Source of the DNA: Achromobacter sp.
GTDB lineage: Bacteria > Pseudomonadota > Gammaproteobacteria > Burkholderiales > Burkholderiaceae_B
DNA: 5,989 bases
Assembly (NCBI GenBank): GCA_003454835.1
Contig: DMTA01000337.1
Span: 2,177-8,165 of the forward strand
Reading direction: 5' to 3'
Shown here: piece after piece, positions 1 through 5,943 of the stretch
Numbering within the stretch: position 1 is the first letter of the stretch
How the letters are laid out: every line of letters begins with the position of its first letter
Notes under the pieces: model-generated
The model's database searches: none
Told to the model about the DNA's origin: nothing
What the model saw: the letters and a program-made list of their open reading frames with translations, nothing else
Made by a program: the position numbers and the translations under genes

Positions 1-104
1 TGGGTGGCGAACGCCATCTGCGACTGGAAGTCGATCATGATCAGCGTGTGATCGTGCGGGGACAGCAGCTTGGCGCCGGGGGTGGGGGTCGCAATGACAG
101 GCAC
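1..104 (-). CDS. Isochorismatase-family cysteine hydrolase, N-terminal part (cut by left edge)
   Basis: Reading the minus strand from a GTG at 104 gives 34 codons beginning MPVIATPTPGAKLLSP and continuing into HTLIMIDFQSQM. The hydrophobic strand ending in Asp25, followed by FQ, is the first strand of the isochorismatase/nicotinamidase-like fold. In that family this Asp is the first member of the Asp-Lys-Cys triad. The Lys and Cys would lie beyond the window. Such enzymes hydrolyse amides, or the vinyl ether of isochorismate, in the cytoplasm; the substrate here cannot be told. The GTG start is supported by AAGGAA seven bases upstream, and no competing ATG with a ribosome site is visible. The gene is divergent from the alpha/beta hydrolase at 356. 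The family call rests on only 34 residues. Confidence 0.75.
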   Translation of the reverse strand, partial: MPVIATPTPGAKLLSPHDHTLIMIDFQSQMAFAT

Positions 105-110
105 GGATGA

Positions 111-116
111 TTCCTT
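111..116 (-). promoter_or_regulatory. Ribosome binding site supporting the GTG start at 104
   Basis: The minus strand reads AAGGAA, separated by six bases from the GTG at 104. It is the only good Shine-Dalgarno match nearby and decides the start of the isochorismatase-like gene. Confidence 0.6.
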
Positions 117-123
117 CGGTTGC

Positions 124-140
124 CGGGGTGTGGGACCCCG
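124..140. repeat. Inverted repeat (6-bp arms, 5-nt loop) in the divergent spacer
   Basis: CGGGGT at 124-129 pairs perfectly with ACCCCG at 135-140 around GTGGG. It lies just upstream of the ribosome site of the isochorismatase-like gene. It would fold in that gene's leader if transcription starts further upstream, or it could be a short operator. No T-run follows on either strand, so it is not an intrinsic terminator. GC-rich DNA yields such repeats by chance. Confidence 0.35.
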
Positions 141-344
141 CCAATGTGCCAGCCGCCCCGCGGGCCGTATTGAACGATAGTCCGCCGGTTTGAAGATTGT
201 GATCGCGGCGGGCGCTCATTTCGACAATGACGGTCAGCATTGGCCAGCCGAATCGGCGAAACGCAACGCTGAAACGGTGTATCGCCACGGGAGCTTCGCT
301 CGGTTACGCTGCTTCAGTCCCGGCGCGTCGCAACCTTTCCTTTT

Positions 345-350
345 CGGAGA
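345..350 (+). promoter_or_regulatory. Ribosome binding site selecting the ATG at 356
   Basis: CGGAGA ends five bases before the ATG at 356 (its GGAG core is six bases away), a near-ideal Shine-Dalgarno arrangement. The upstream in-frame ATG at 227 has none. This is the main reason for preferring the shorter protein. Confidence 0.6.
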
Positions 351-355
351 ATCCC

Positions 356-1561
356 ATGGGCCTGGCTTTCCAGAACGAACTGCTCGACGACTTCGGCATG
401 CGGCCGGCCGCCTATATACCCTATGGCGGTGCGGATCTGGGGGAAATTCTGGCGGTGGGCCAGGCGGTGGGGGACGGGGACAACACTGCATTCTTCGAGG
501 CATGGATGGCGGCGGGCGATAGGTTGACCGCCGAGGCGCACGAGGCCGAAAGCCGCAATCTTGTCGCCAGCGCGCGTGAACTGCACCTGCGAGCCAGCGC
601 CTTCTATTGCACGGCGTACCGGCCGCTATATGGCGCGCCGACGGATGTGCGATTGCTGGCGGCCTTTCGCAAGCAGATGGCGGCTTTCGACCGTGGCCTC
701 GCGCTGTCCGCGCATCCGGTCATGCCCGTGGGCATCCCGCTGGACGGCGCGCGTATGCCGGCGTACCTGATTCCGGCCGTCGGTTACGAAACGGACGTCA
801 GACCGCTCGTCATCTTCACCAACGGTTATGACGCCACGGTGACCGATATGTATTTTGCGAGCGCCCTGGCCGCGACGCGCCGGGGCTATCACGCCCTGGT
901 TTTTGACGGGCCAGGGCAGGGCGGCATGCTTTACGAACAGGGCGTGACAATGCGGGCCGACTGGGAGACGGTGGTGGGCGCGGTGGTCGACTACGCGATT
1001 ACGCTGCCTATCGTGGACGCCAAACGCATCGCACTTAGCGGCTGGAGCCTGGGCGGCCATCTGGCGCCGCGCGCGGCGTCCGGCGAACCCCGGCTGGCGG
1101 CCTGCATTGCGGACCCGGGACAACGAAGCCTCGCGGGCTCGTTCCGGCCGTTGGCCGTCAAACTGGGCGCCAGCCCGGAAAGCGCGCAGAACCTGGGTGA
1201 GCTGGATCAGCCCGTGGTGGACCGCCTTTGGCAGTTCGTCATGGCCAGCCCCGTGTTGACGTGGAAGTTGGCGCAGCGCGGCTTCTGGGTGCACGGCGTG
1301 GACAATCTGCGCGACTACCTCCGAGCGGTCGAGCTGTTCACCCTGGATGGCCGCGTCGATCAGATTACGTGCCCGACCCTCATGACGCTGGCCGAAAACG
1401 ACCCGTTGGCGGCCAGTACCCAGCAGTTCTTCGACGAATTGCGCTGCCATAAGACGCTGCTGCGCTTTACTGCTCAGGAAGGCGCGGGGGACCATTGCGA
1501 ATCCGCGAACCGGTCGCTGTTGAACCGTCGCGTGCTGGACTGGCTGGACGGCGTGTTGTAG
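356..1561 (+). CDS. Alpha/beta hydrolase (DHPON hydrolase/Ayg1/FrsA-like)
   Basis: A 401-residue serine hydrolase, probably cytoplasmic; no signal peptide or membrane segment is seen. Residues 1 to about 145 form a mostly helical N-terminal region. The hydrolase core follows, with the oxyanion-hole loop FTNGYD near 154-159 and a DGPGQG loop at 184-189. The nucleophile elbow GWSLGG is at 229-234 with Ser231, and the other triad residues are Asp349 in AENDP and His380 in GAGDH. The N-terminal domain plus DGPGQG and the elbow context fit the group containing 2,6-dihydroxypseudooxynicotine hydrolase (a C-C bond hydrolase) and fungal Ayg1. Ester or C-C bond cleavage is therefore plausible, but the substrate is unknown. 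The ATG at 356 is chosen over the in-frame ATG at 227 because of its ribosome site. It is divergent from an isochorismatase-like gene, which hints at a small catabolic unit. The triad is complete and I see no sign of damage. Confidence 0.9.
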   Translation: MGLAFQNELLDDFGMRPAAYIPYGGADLGEILAVGQAVGDGDNTAFFEAWMAAGDRLTAEAHEAESRNLVASARELHLRASAFYCTAYRPLYGAPTDVRLLAAFRKQMAAFDRGLALSAHPVMPVGIPLDGARMPAYLIPAVGYETDVRPLVIFTNGYDATVTDMYFASALAATRRGYHALVFDGPGQGGMLYEQGVTMRADWETVVGAVVDYAITLPIVDAKRIALSGWSLGGHLAPRAASGEPRLAACIADPGQRSLAGSFRPLAVKLGASPESAQNLGELDQPVVDRLWQFVMASPVLTWKLAQRGFWVHGVDNLRDYLRAVELFTLDGRVDQITCPTLMTLAENDPLAASTQQFFDELRCHKTLLRFTAQEGAGDHCESANRSLLNRRVLDWLDGVL

Positions 1562-1592
1562 GGGGGGGCCGGGCCGCGCCCGCCGCGCTGCC

Positions 1593-1598
1593 TATAAT
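1593..1598 (+). promoter_or_regulatory. Candidate -10 box (TATAAT) for the radical SAM gene
   Basis: A perfect TATAAT sits in an otherwise extremely GC-rich 80-bp spacer, 43 bases before the ATG at 1642. Transcription would start near 1605, giving a leader of about 37 bases. The -35 position holds CGGGCC, which does not match the consensus. TG lies two bases rather than one base upstream of the hexamer, so it is not a strict extended -10 either. The promoter may therefore need an activator. Confidence 0.5.
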
Positions 1599-1620
1599 TG
1601 CACCGATCCCCGCTTTTTAG

Positions 1621-1636
1621 ACGGCAGTTCTGCCGT
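1621..1636 (+). repeat. Perfect inverted repeat directly before the radical SAM start codon
   Basis: ACGGCAGTTCTGCCGT has 7-bp perfect arms around TT, or 6-bp arms around a GTTC loop as RNA. It ends five bases before the ATG at 1642 and lies about 16-31 bases downstream of the start site predicted from TATAAT. It could be an RNA hairpin affecting ribosome entry or an operator for a dimeric repressor. The T-run (TTTTT) is on its upstream side, so it is not an intrinsic terminator. Confidence 0.5.
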
Positions 1637-1641
1637 GCCTC

Positions 1642-3555
1642 ATGTCGACCTTGCCTTTGCGCGTGCTGTCGGTGATTCCACCGATGACGCAGCTGAATAC
1701 CCCGTACCCGTCCACCGCCTACCTGACCGGCTTCCTGCGCTCGCGCGAGGTCACCGCGTATCAGGAGGATCTGGCGCTTGCCCTGGTGCTGCGCCTGCTG
1801 TCGGCCGATGGCCTGCGCGCCGTCGCGCAGCGAATCGACGCGCTGCCCCTTGAAAAACACACGCAACCGATCCAGGCGTTCGTCGCCATGCAGGCGCGCT
1901 ATCTGGCCACCATCGGGCCGGTGATCGGCTTTCTGCAAGGCCGCGATCCAACACTGGCGCACCGCATTGCCGGCCGCAACTACCTGCCCGAAGGCCCGCG
2001 ATTCAGTTCGCTGGACGTCTACCTGGACGAAGAAGGCGGCGATCCGCTGGGGTGGGCGTTTGGTGCGCTGGGCCTGCAGGATCGGGCCAAGCACCTGGCC
2101 ACGCTGTATCTGAACGACCTGGCCGATGTGTTGCGTGACGCCATCGACCCGCGCTTCGAATTCGTGCGCTATGCCGAATCGCTTGCGGGCAGCCAGCCGA
2201 CGTTCGACCCGCTGGCAGAGGCGCTGGCTGCACCGATGAACCTGGTGGACGAGACGCTGCGCGAACTGACGGATGCGGCGCTGGCGCGTCACAAGCCGAC
2301 GATGGTTCTGCTGTCGGTGCCGTTCCCGGGCGCGGTGTATGCAGCCTTTCGCATCGCGCAGGCCATCAAGGCACAGGATCCCTCCATCGTCACCGTGCTG
2401 GGCGGCGGCTTCGTCAACACCGAACTGCGCGAACTGAAAGACCCGCGTGTGTTCGATTACTTCGACTTCGTCACGCTGGATGCCGGCGAGCGCCCCTTGC
2501 TGGCGCTGCTGGAGCACGTGCAGGGCAAACGGTCGCGCCAGCGCCTGGTGCGCACGTTTGTGCGCGATGCCGACAGCGGCGCGGTGCGGTACGTCAACCT
2601 GGTTGAACCGGACGTGGCGTTCGCCGAGGTGGGCACGCCCACGTGGGATGGCCTGCCGCTGGATCGCTACCTGTCGCTGCTGGATATGCTGAACCCGATG
2701 AACCGCCTCTGGAGCGATGGCCGCTGGAACAAGCTGACCGTCGCCCACGGCTGTTACTGGAAAAAATGCAGCTTCTGCGACGTGGGGCTGGACTATATCG
2801 GCCGTTACGAGGGCGCATCCGCATCCGTGCTGGCCGATCGCATTCAGACCATCGTGGCCGAGACGGGGCAGACCGGCTTTCACTTCGTCGACGAAGCCGC
2901 GCCGCCCAAGGCGTTGAAGGCGCTTGCATCCGAGCTGATCGAGCGCAACGCCGGCATCTCGTGGTGGGGCAACATCCGCTTCGAAAAGACCTTCAGCCCG
3001 GAACTGTGCGAACTGCTGGCCGACAGCGGCTGCATTGCCGTGTCCGGCGGTCTTGAGGTCGCGTCGGACCGGCTGCTGAACCTGATGAAGAAGGGCGTGT
3101 CGATCGACCAGGTGGCTCGCGTGACGCGCGCGTTCAGCGATGCCGGCGTGCTGGTGCACGCCTATCTGATGTACGGCTTTCCGACGCAAACCGTGCAGGA
3201 CACCGTGGATGCGCTGGAGTACGTGCGCCAGCTGTTTGAAAACGACTGCATCCAGAGCGGGTTCTTTCACCGCTTCGCCTGTACGGTGCATTCACCCGTC
3301 GGACTCAACCCGGACGAATACGGCATCACGCTCAAACCCTTGCCCGACGTCACGTTCGCCAAAAACGACGTTGGCTTTCACGACCCCACGGGCGTGGATC
3401 ACGATGCGCTGGGCAAGGGATTGAAGAAGGCCATCTACAACTTCATGCACGGCATCGGCCTGGAAGAAGACGTGCGCAGCTGGTTCCCGTTCAAGGTGCC
3501 GCGCACGACGGTGGCGCGGCACCGCATCGAGCGCGCGCTGAGCCAGCGGGGGTAG
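1642..3555 (+). CDS. B12-binding-domain radical SAM protein of unknown function
   Basis: A 637-residue cytoplasmic radical SAM enzyme. The N-terminus (LRVLSVIPPMTQLNTPYPST, from residue 6) looks like the first strand of a cobalamin-binding-type Rossmann fold. A helical stretch at about 40-215 follows, and the fold appears to resume at about 217-292 (PTMVLLSVPFPG, then VLGGGFVNT, then LDAGERPLLALL). The cobalt-ligating DxHxxG motif is absent, so any cobalamin would bind base-off without His, or not at all. The radical SAM barrel follows: WNKLTVAHGCYWKKCSFCD carries Cys371, Cys376 and Cys379 for a 4Fe-4S cluster, spaced CX4CX2C. Also visible are FHFVDEA (413-419), SGGLE (468-472, SAM-ribose region) and YLMYGFPTQT (508-517). 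Residues from about 550 form a C-terminal extension. The start fits because the family-like strand begins at once and a stop at 1618 blocks extension. No Shine-Dalgarno is seen. It appears to be a stand-alone gene. The substrate is unknown; methylation or ring and peptide modification are common for the superfamily. Confidence 0.93.
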   Translation: MSTLPLRVLSVIPPMTQLNTPYPSTAYLTGFLRSREVTAYQEDLALALVLRLLSADGLRAVAQRIDALPLEKHTQPIQAFVAMQARYLATIGPVIGFLQGRDPTLAHRIAGRNYLPEGPRFSSLDVYLDEEGGDPLGWAFGALGLQDRAKHLATLYLNDLADVLRDAIDPRFEFVRYAESLAGSQPTFDPLAEALAAPMNLVDETLRELTDAALARHKPTMVLLSVPFPGAVYAAFRIAQAIKAQDPSIVTVLGGGFVNTELRELKDPRVFDYFDFVTLDAGERPLLALLEHVQGKRSRQRLVRTFVRDADSGAVRYVNLVEPDVAFAEVGTPTWDGLPLDRYLSLLDMLNPMNRLWSDGRWNKLTVAHGCYWKKCSFCDVGLDYIGRYEGASASVLADRIQTIVAETGQTGFHFVDEAAPPKALKALASELIERNAGISWWGNIRFEKTFSPELCELLADSGCIAVSGGLEVASDRLLNLMKKGVSIDQVARVTRAFSDAGVLVHAYLMYGFPTQTVQDTVDALEYVRQLFENDCIQSGFFHRFACTVHSPVGLNPDEYGITLKPLPDVTFAKNDVGFHDPTGVDHDALGKGLKKAIYNFMHGIGLEEDVRSWFPFKVPRTTVARHRIERALSQRG

Positions 3556-3559
3556 TGCT

Positions 3560-3569
3560 CCAGGCCTGG
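3560..3569. repeat. Palindrome at the convergent gene junction
   Basis: CCAGGCCTGG is a perfect 10-bp palindrome inside the 23-bp gap between the converging stop codons at 3555 and 3579. It has no loop and no T-run, so I do not call it a terminator. The two transcripts probably overlap unless termination uses Rho. Confidence 0.4.
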
Positions 3570-3578
3570 CTTGCGTAG

Positions 3579-4319
3579 TTACAGCACGAAGCCGCCATCC
3601 GCAGTCAGGCTGGCGCCCGTGATGTAGCCTGCATCGGCCCCGGCCAGGAATGCCGCCAGTCCTGCGATTTCAGTCGATTTGCCCATGCGCCCCAGCGGAA
3701 TGCGGGGAATGAGCTGCGCTGTCCATTCCGCCGTCAGGTCGGTCTGGATAGGACCCGGCTGGATGTTGTTGACCGTGATGCGGCGTGACGCAAGGTCCAG
3801 CGCCGCGCCGCTGACCATCGCGGCGACGGCGGCCTTGGTCATGGCGTAGACGCTGCTGCCGGGCGAGCCGGTCCGGATGGCGGTGTTGCTGCCGATGGTG
3901 ATGATCCGTCCGCCGTCGCGCATGTTGGCGGCCGATGCCTGGATGGCCAAAAACACGCCGCGCACGTTCACTGCCAGCATCTGGTCCAGCTCGTCGAGCG
4001 GGACTGCGCTGATCGGGTTGGCGCGGTAGATGCCGGCGTTGACGACAGCGACACTCAGCGGCCCGAACTGTTGCACGGCGGTGTCCACTGCGCATGCGAT
4101 GGCTTGCGGGTCGGCGCTGTCGGCTTCAATGGCCAGCGCGCGCCCGCCGCTGGCCTCGATGGACGCGACGACCGCGTTGGCGCTGTCTGCGCGGCTGGCG
4201 TACGTTAGCGCCACTGCATAGCCGGCTTCCGCCAGCCTCGCGGCAATGGCGGCGCCGATGCCGCGGGAGCCGCCGAATACGAGCGCGGCAGGGGATTCAA
4301 GGGGTGGGATGTGTTCCAT
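3579..4319 (-). CDS. Short-chain dehydrogenase/reductase (SDR, FabG-like)
   Basis: A 246-residue classical SDR, the usual length, reducing a carbonyl or oxidising an alcohol with NAD(P)(H) in the cytoplasm. Numbered from the ATG at 4319, it shows the cofactor loop GGSRGIG at 16-22, the NAG motif at 94-96 and Asn118 in NVRG. Catalytic Ser144, then Tyr158 and Lys162 in YAMTK, complete the active site. NNIQPGPIQTDL and the C-terminal GYITGASLTADGG are also typical. The Arg inside the glycine motif, and the Arg in ASRAD after the second strand, suggest NADP(H); that is inference. The active site is complete. A GTG at 4328 is in frame three codons earlier and cannot be excluded. Neither start has a clear ribosome site. 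It lies downstream of, and in the same direction as, the MFS gene. Such proteins are often labelled 3-oxoacyl-ACP reductase, but nothing nearby supports fatty-acid synthesis. Confidence 0.92.
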   Translation of the reverse strand: MEHIPPLESPAALVFGGSRGIGAAIAARLAEAGYAVALTYASRADSANAVVASIEASGGRALAIEADSADPQAIACAVDTAVQQFGPLSVAVVNAGIYRANPISAVPLDELDQMLAVNVRGVFLAIQASAANMRDGGRIITIGSNTAIRTGSPGSSVYAMTKAAVAAMVSGAALDLASRRITVNNIQPGPIQTDLTAEWTAQLIPRIPLGRMGKSTEIAGLAAFLAGADAGYITGASLTADGGFVL

Positions 4320-4508
4320 GATGTGCACCGTTTTCAGTAGGTGCTTGCATCATCCCGCTGAACCCGCGCCCGCGCACTACCGATTTCAAGTCGCAGTGTG
4401 TGCGGCAGGCATCGCGGATACATGACGGTACGATTGCCCGCTGTTTGCGCGCATTTCCCCGCCGTTTTGGCGCAAAGGCGCGCGGAATCTGCTGCTTGAT
4501 GCCGGCCG
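4320..4508. other. Spacer between MFS and SDR genes, no gene seen
   Basis: This spacer follows the MFS stop codon and precedes the SDR gene on the minus strand. It is A/T-richer in places than the flanking genes, as expected for non-coding DNA here. It contains the inverted repeat TTTGCGC (4444-4450) and GCGCAAA (4470-4476) around 19 bases, without a T-run. No intrinsic terminator and no good -35/-10 pair were found, so I cannot say whether the SDR gene is read with the transporter or from its own promoter. Confidence 0.5.
4325..4344. repeat. Short inverted repeat over the SDR start region
   Basis: GCACC at 4325-4329 is inverted as GGTGC at 4340-4344 with a 10-base spacer. It covers the alternative GTG start and the place where a ribosome site would lie for the SDR gene. 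A hairpin or an operator is possible, but five-base arms are weak evidence. Confidence 0.25.
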
Positions 4509-5843
4509 TCAGGCGGTCGGTGGCGCATCCGGCACCGTGTTCAGCACCGGCTCGGCGGCTTCGGCGCCGTGTACCGCGTTGGTCAGATCCTCGGTCATTT
4601 CGTGATCGAGCGCACCCTGGATCAGGTCGTCGGTGACCCGCAGCTCCACACCCACCGGCGACATCTGCGCCGCAGCTGCAAAGGGCGCCACGGGGGCGGG
4701 CGCGGGGCGTTCGTTGCGGCGCCAGACGAAGAAGGTGACCAGCCCCAGGTTCAGCAGCGCAAAGCACCAGAACAGGCCCGCTTCGCCAAACTTTGCCATG
4801 ACCGGAGAGATCGCCAGCGGACTCAGCGCCGATCCCAGCGAATTGATCAGCAGCAACCCCTGGATCATGCGCACCAGCGCGTCGGCCGGCGCGCGATCGG
4901 CCGCGTGGCTGACGGCGACCGGATAGATGGCAAAGACGCCGCCACCCAGCAGAAACAGCAGCGGCATCAACAGCGACGAGCCCGGCGGCAGCATCAGGAT
5001 CAGCAGGCTGAGCACGGCGCAGAATACAGCCAGCGCGATCAGCACCACCTGCCGGTCGCGCAGATCCGACCAGCGTCCCACCGGATACTGCAGCACCATG
5101 GCGCCCAGGATGACAGCGCCCATCATCTTGCCGACCTCGGCAACGTCCAGGCCGATGCGCTGCAGATACAGCGGCAGCAGTGTGTAGACGGCGGCAATCG
5201 CCACGCCCGAGCCAAAGCACCCCATCACGCCCGTGGGCGTCATGCGCGCCAGGTGTTGCGGCAACAGCGGCTCGACGCGCTCTACCAGCGGCGACACGCG
5301 CGGAATGATCACCATCGGCAGCACGGACAACGACGCCAGGAGGCCGGCCACCATGAACGGCGCCATGTCGCCCAGCCGCGTGATCGCGCCCAGCTCCAGC
5401 TGACCCAGCATGCCCGAGCCATACAGCGCGATCATGTACAGCGCCAGCAGCCGGCCGCGCATCTTGGCGTCGCCCGCCAGCAGCAGCCAGCTCTCGACCA
5501 CCAGAAAGACGCCGACGCTTGCCCAGCCGTTGATCAGGCGCAGCACGAACCACGCCTCGCGATTGAAGATCAGGCCCTGCAGCAGCACCGTCACGGCGAT
5601 CAGCGACGCAAAGCTGCTGTAGGCGCGGATATGGCCGATGCGCAGGATCAGGCGGTCATTGAAGATCGCGCCCAGCGTCAAACCGATGAAGTACGACGAC
5701 GAAATGATGCCGACCACCGTGGCCGATTCGCCGGCGGCGTCCAACTGTAGGGTCGTGAGGGAAGAGATGAAAGCGTTGCCGATGCAGACAACGAACAAGC
5801 CAAGAAGGGGCCCGAGCACAAGGCCCAACAACTGCCGAGACAT
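4509..5843 (-). CDS. MFS transporter, YcaD-like
   Basis: A 444-residue inner-membrane protein with about 12 hydrophobic segments, the first at about 5-24 and the last at about 356-373. It resembles E. coli YcaD in several places: VVGIISSSYFIGLTLG near 43-58, the motif-A loop NDRLILRIGHIRAY at 62-75, VVESWLL near 115-121, RGRLLALYM at 129-137, PVGRWSD at 254-260 and AIYPVAVSHA at 305-314. MFS carriers move small solutes using ion gradients. YcaD has no firmly known substrate, and none is suggested here. After the last helix comes an Ala/Pro-rich, then acidic, tail of about 70 residues (375-444). YcaD is 382 residues in all, so the tail is extra. The ATG at 5843 is chosen because GAGGA precedes it and the first helix starts at once. 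In-frame ATG 5876 and TTG 5885 lack ribosome sites. The SDR gene follows in the same direction. Confidence 0.9.
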   Translation of the reverse strand: MSRQLLGLVLGPLLGLFVVCIGNAFISSLTTLQLDAAGESATVVGIISSSYFIGLTLGAIFNDRLILRIGHIRAYSSFASLIAVTVLLQGLIFNREAWFVLRLINGWASVGVFLVVESWLLLAGDAKMRGRLLALYMIALYGSGMLGQLELGAITRLGDMAPFMVAGLLASLSVLPMVIIPRVSPLVERVEPLLPQHLARMTPTGVMGCFGSGVAIAAVYTLLPLYLQRIGLDVAEVGKMMGAVILGAMVLQYPVGRWSDLRDRQVVLIALAVFCAVLSLLILMLPPGSSLLMPLLFLLGGGVFAIYPVAVSHAADRAPADALVRMIQGLLLINSLGSALSPLAISPVMAKFGEAGLFWCFALLNLGLVTFFVWRRNERPAPAPVAPFAAAAQMSPVGVELRVTDDLIQGALDHEMTEDLTNAVHGAEAAEPVLNTVPDAPPTA

Positions 5844-5847
5844 GAAA

Positions 5848-5852
5848 TCCTC
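5848..5852 (-). promoter_or_regulatory. Ribosome binding site for the MFS gene
   Basis: The minus strand reads GAGGA four bases before the ATG at 5843. It is slightly close but clearly the best site, and it favours this start over the longer alternatives at 5876 and 5885. Confidence 0.55.
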
Positions 5853-5943
5853 GATTTCCAGAACAGCGAAAAGCATCCGGTGCAACCGGACAAACGATCA
5901 ATAGGGTTTGGGGGAATGCGTCATGGTTCGCCTGGAGAAATAA

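Larger units (their letters stand above)
105..355. promoter_or_regulatory. Divergent intergenic control region
   Basis: This 251-bp spacer separates two divergent genes, so it should hold both of their promoters. No strong sigma-70 promoter stands out. The best plus-strand candidate is TTGAAC at 169-174 with AAGATT 17 bases later (192-197), a weak match (4/6 and 3/6). The reading frame of the hydrolase stays open back to an ATG at 227, but the extra 43 residues do not look like a conserved domain, so I treat that stretch as leader. I see no convincing small gene or recognised operator apart from the inverted repeat at 124-140. Confidence 0.4.

Noticed and set aside
227..355. N-terminal extension of the alpha/beta hydrolase from the ATG at 227
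   Set aside because: There is no ribosome site at 227, the 43 residues look non-conserved in character, and a good site precedes the ATG at 356.
626..1495. 289-residue minus-strand open frame opposite the alpha/beta hydrolase
   Set aside because: It is Arg/His/Gln-rich with no motif. The plus-strand frame carries a complete catalytic triad.
1570..1582. Small hairpin CGGGC-CGC-GCCCG just after the alpha/beta hydrolase stop as a terminator
   Set aside because: It has only a five-base stem with no following T-run, in a stretch that is almost all G and C, where such stems arise by chance.
1474..3291. 605-residue minus-strand open frame opposite the radical SAM gene
   Set aside because: It is Arg/Gln/His-rich low-complexity translation with no domain, lying antisense to a gene with clear motifs. 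Long antisense frames are expected in such GC-rich DNA.
4297..5553. 418-residue minus-strand open frame in another frame of the MFS gene, running into the SDR start
   Set aside because: It is Gly/Arg/Ala-rich with no recognisable domain, and the MFS frame on the same strand has clear motifs and helices.
4569..5750. 393-residue plus-strand open frame opposite the MFS gene
   Set aside because: The translation is almost entirely Gln, Arg, His, Ala and Asp, the typical shadow of hydrophobic membrane-protein codons.
1..5843. A ycaC-ycaD-like linkage, since the left-edge gene is isochorismatase-family and the transporter is YcaD-like
   Set aside because: The visible 34 residues do not resemble E. 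coli YcaC in particular, and the two genes are about 4.4 kb apart with unrelated genes between, so it is probably coincidence.
5844..5885. Longer MFS start at TTG 5885 or ATG 5876
   Set aside because: Neither has a Shine-Dalgarno. The extra residues (including EIED) would sit before the first helix, and ATG 5843 has GAGGA upstream.
5886..5940. MFS promoter on the minus strand (ATGACG with TATTGA)
   Set aside because: The match is weak (4/6 and 3/6) with a 15-base spacing; not good enough to report as a promoter.
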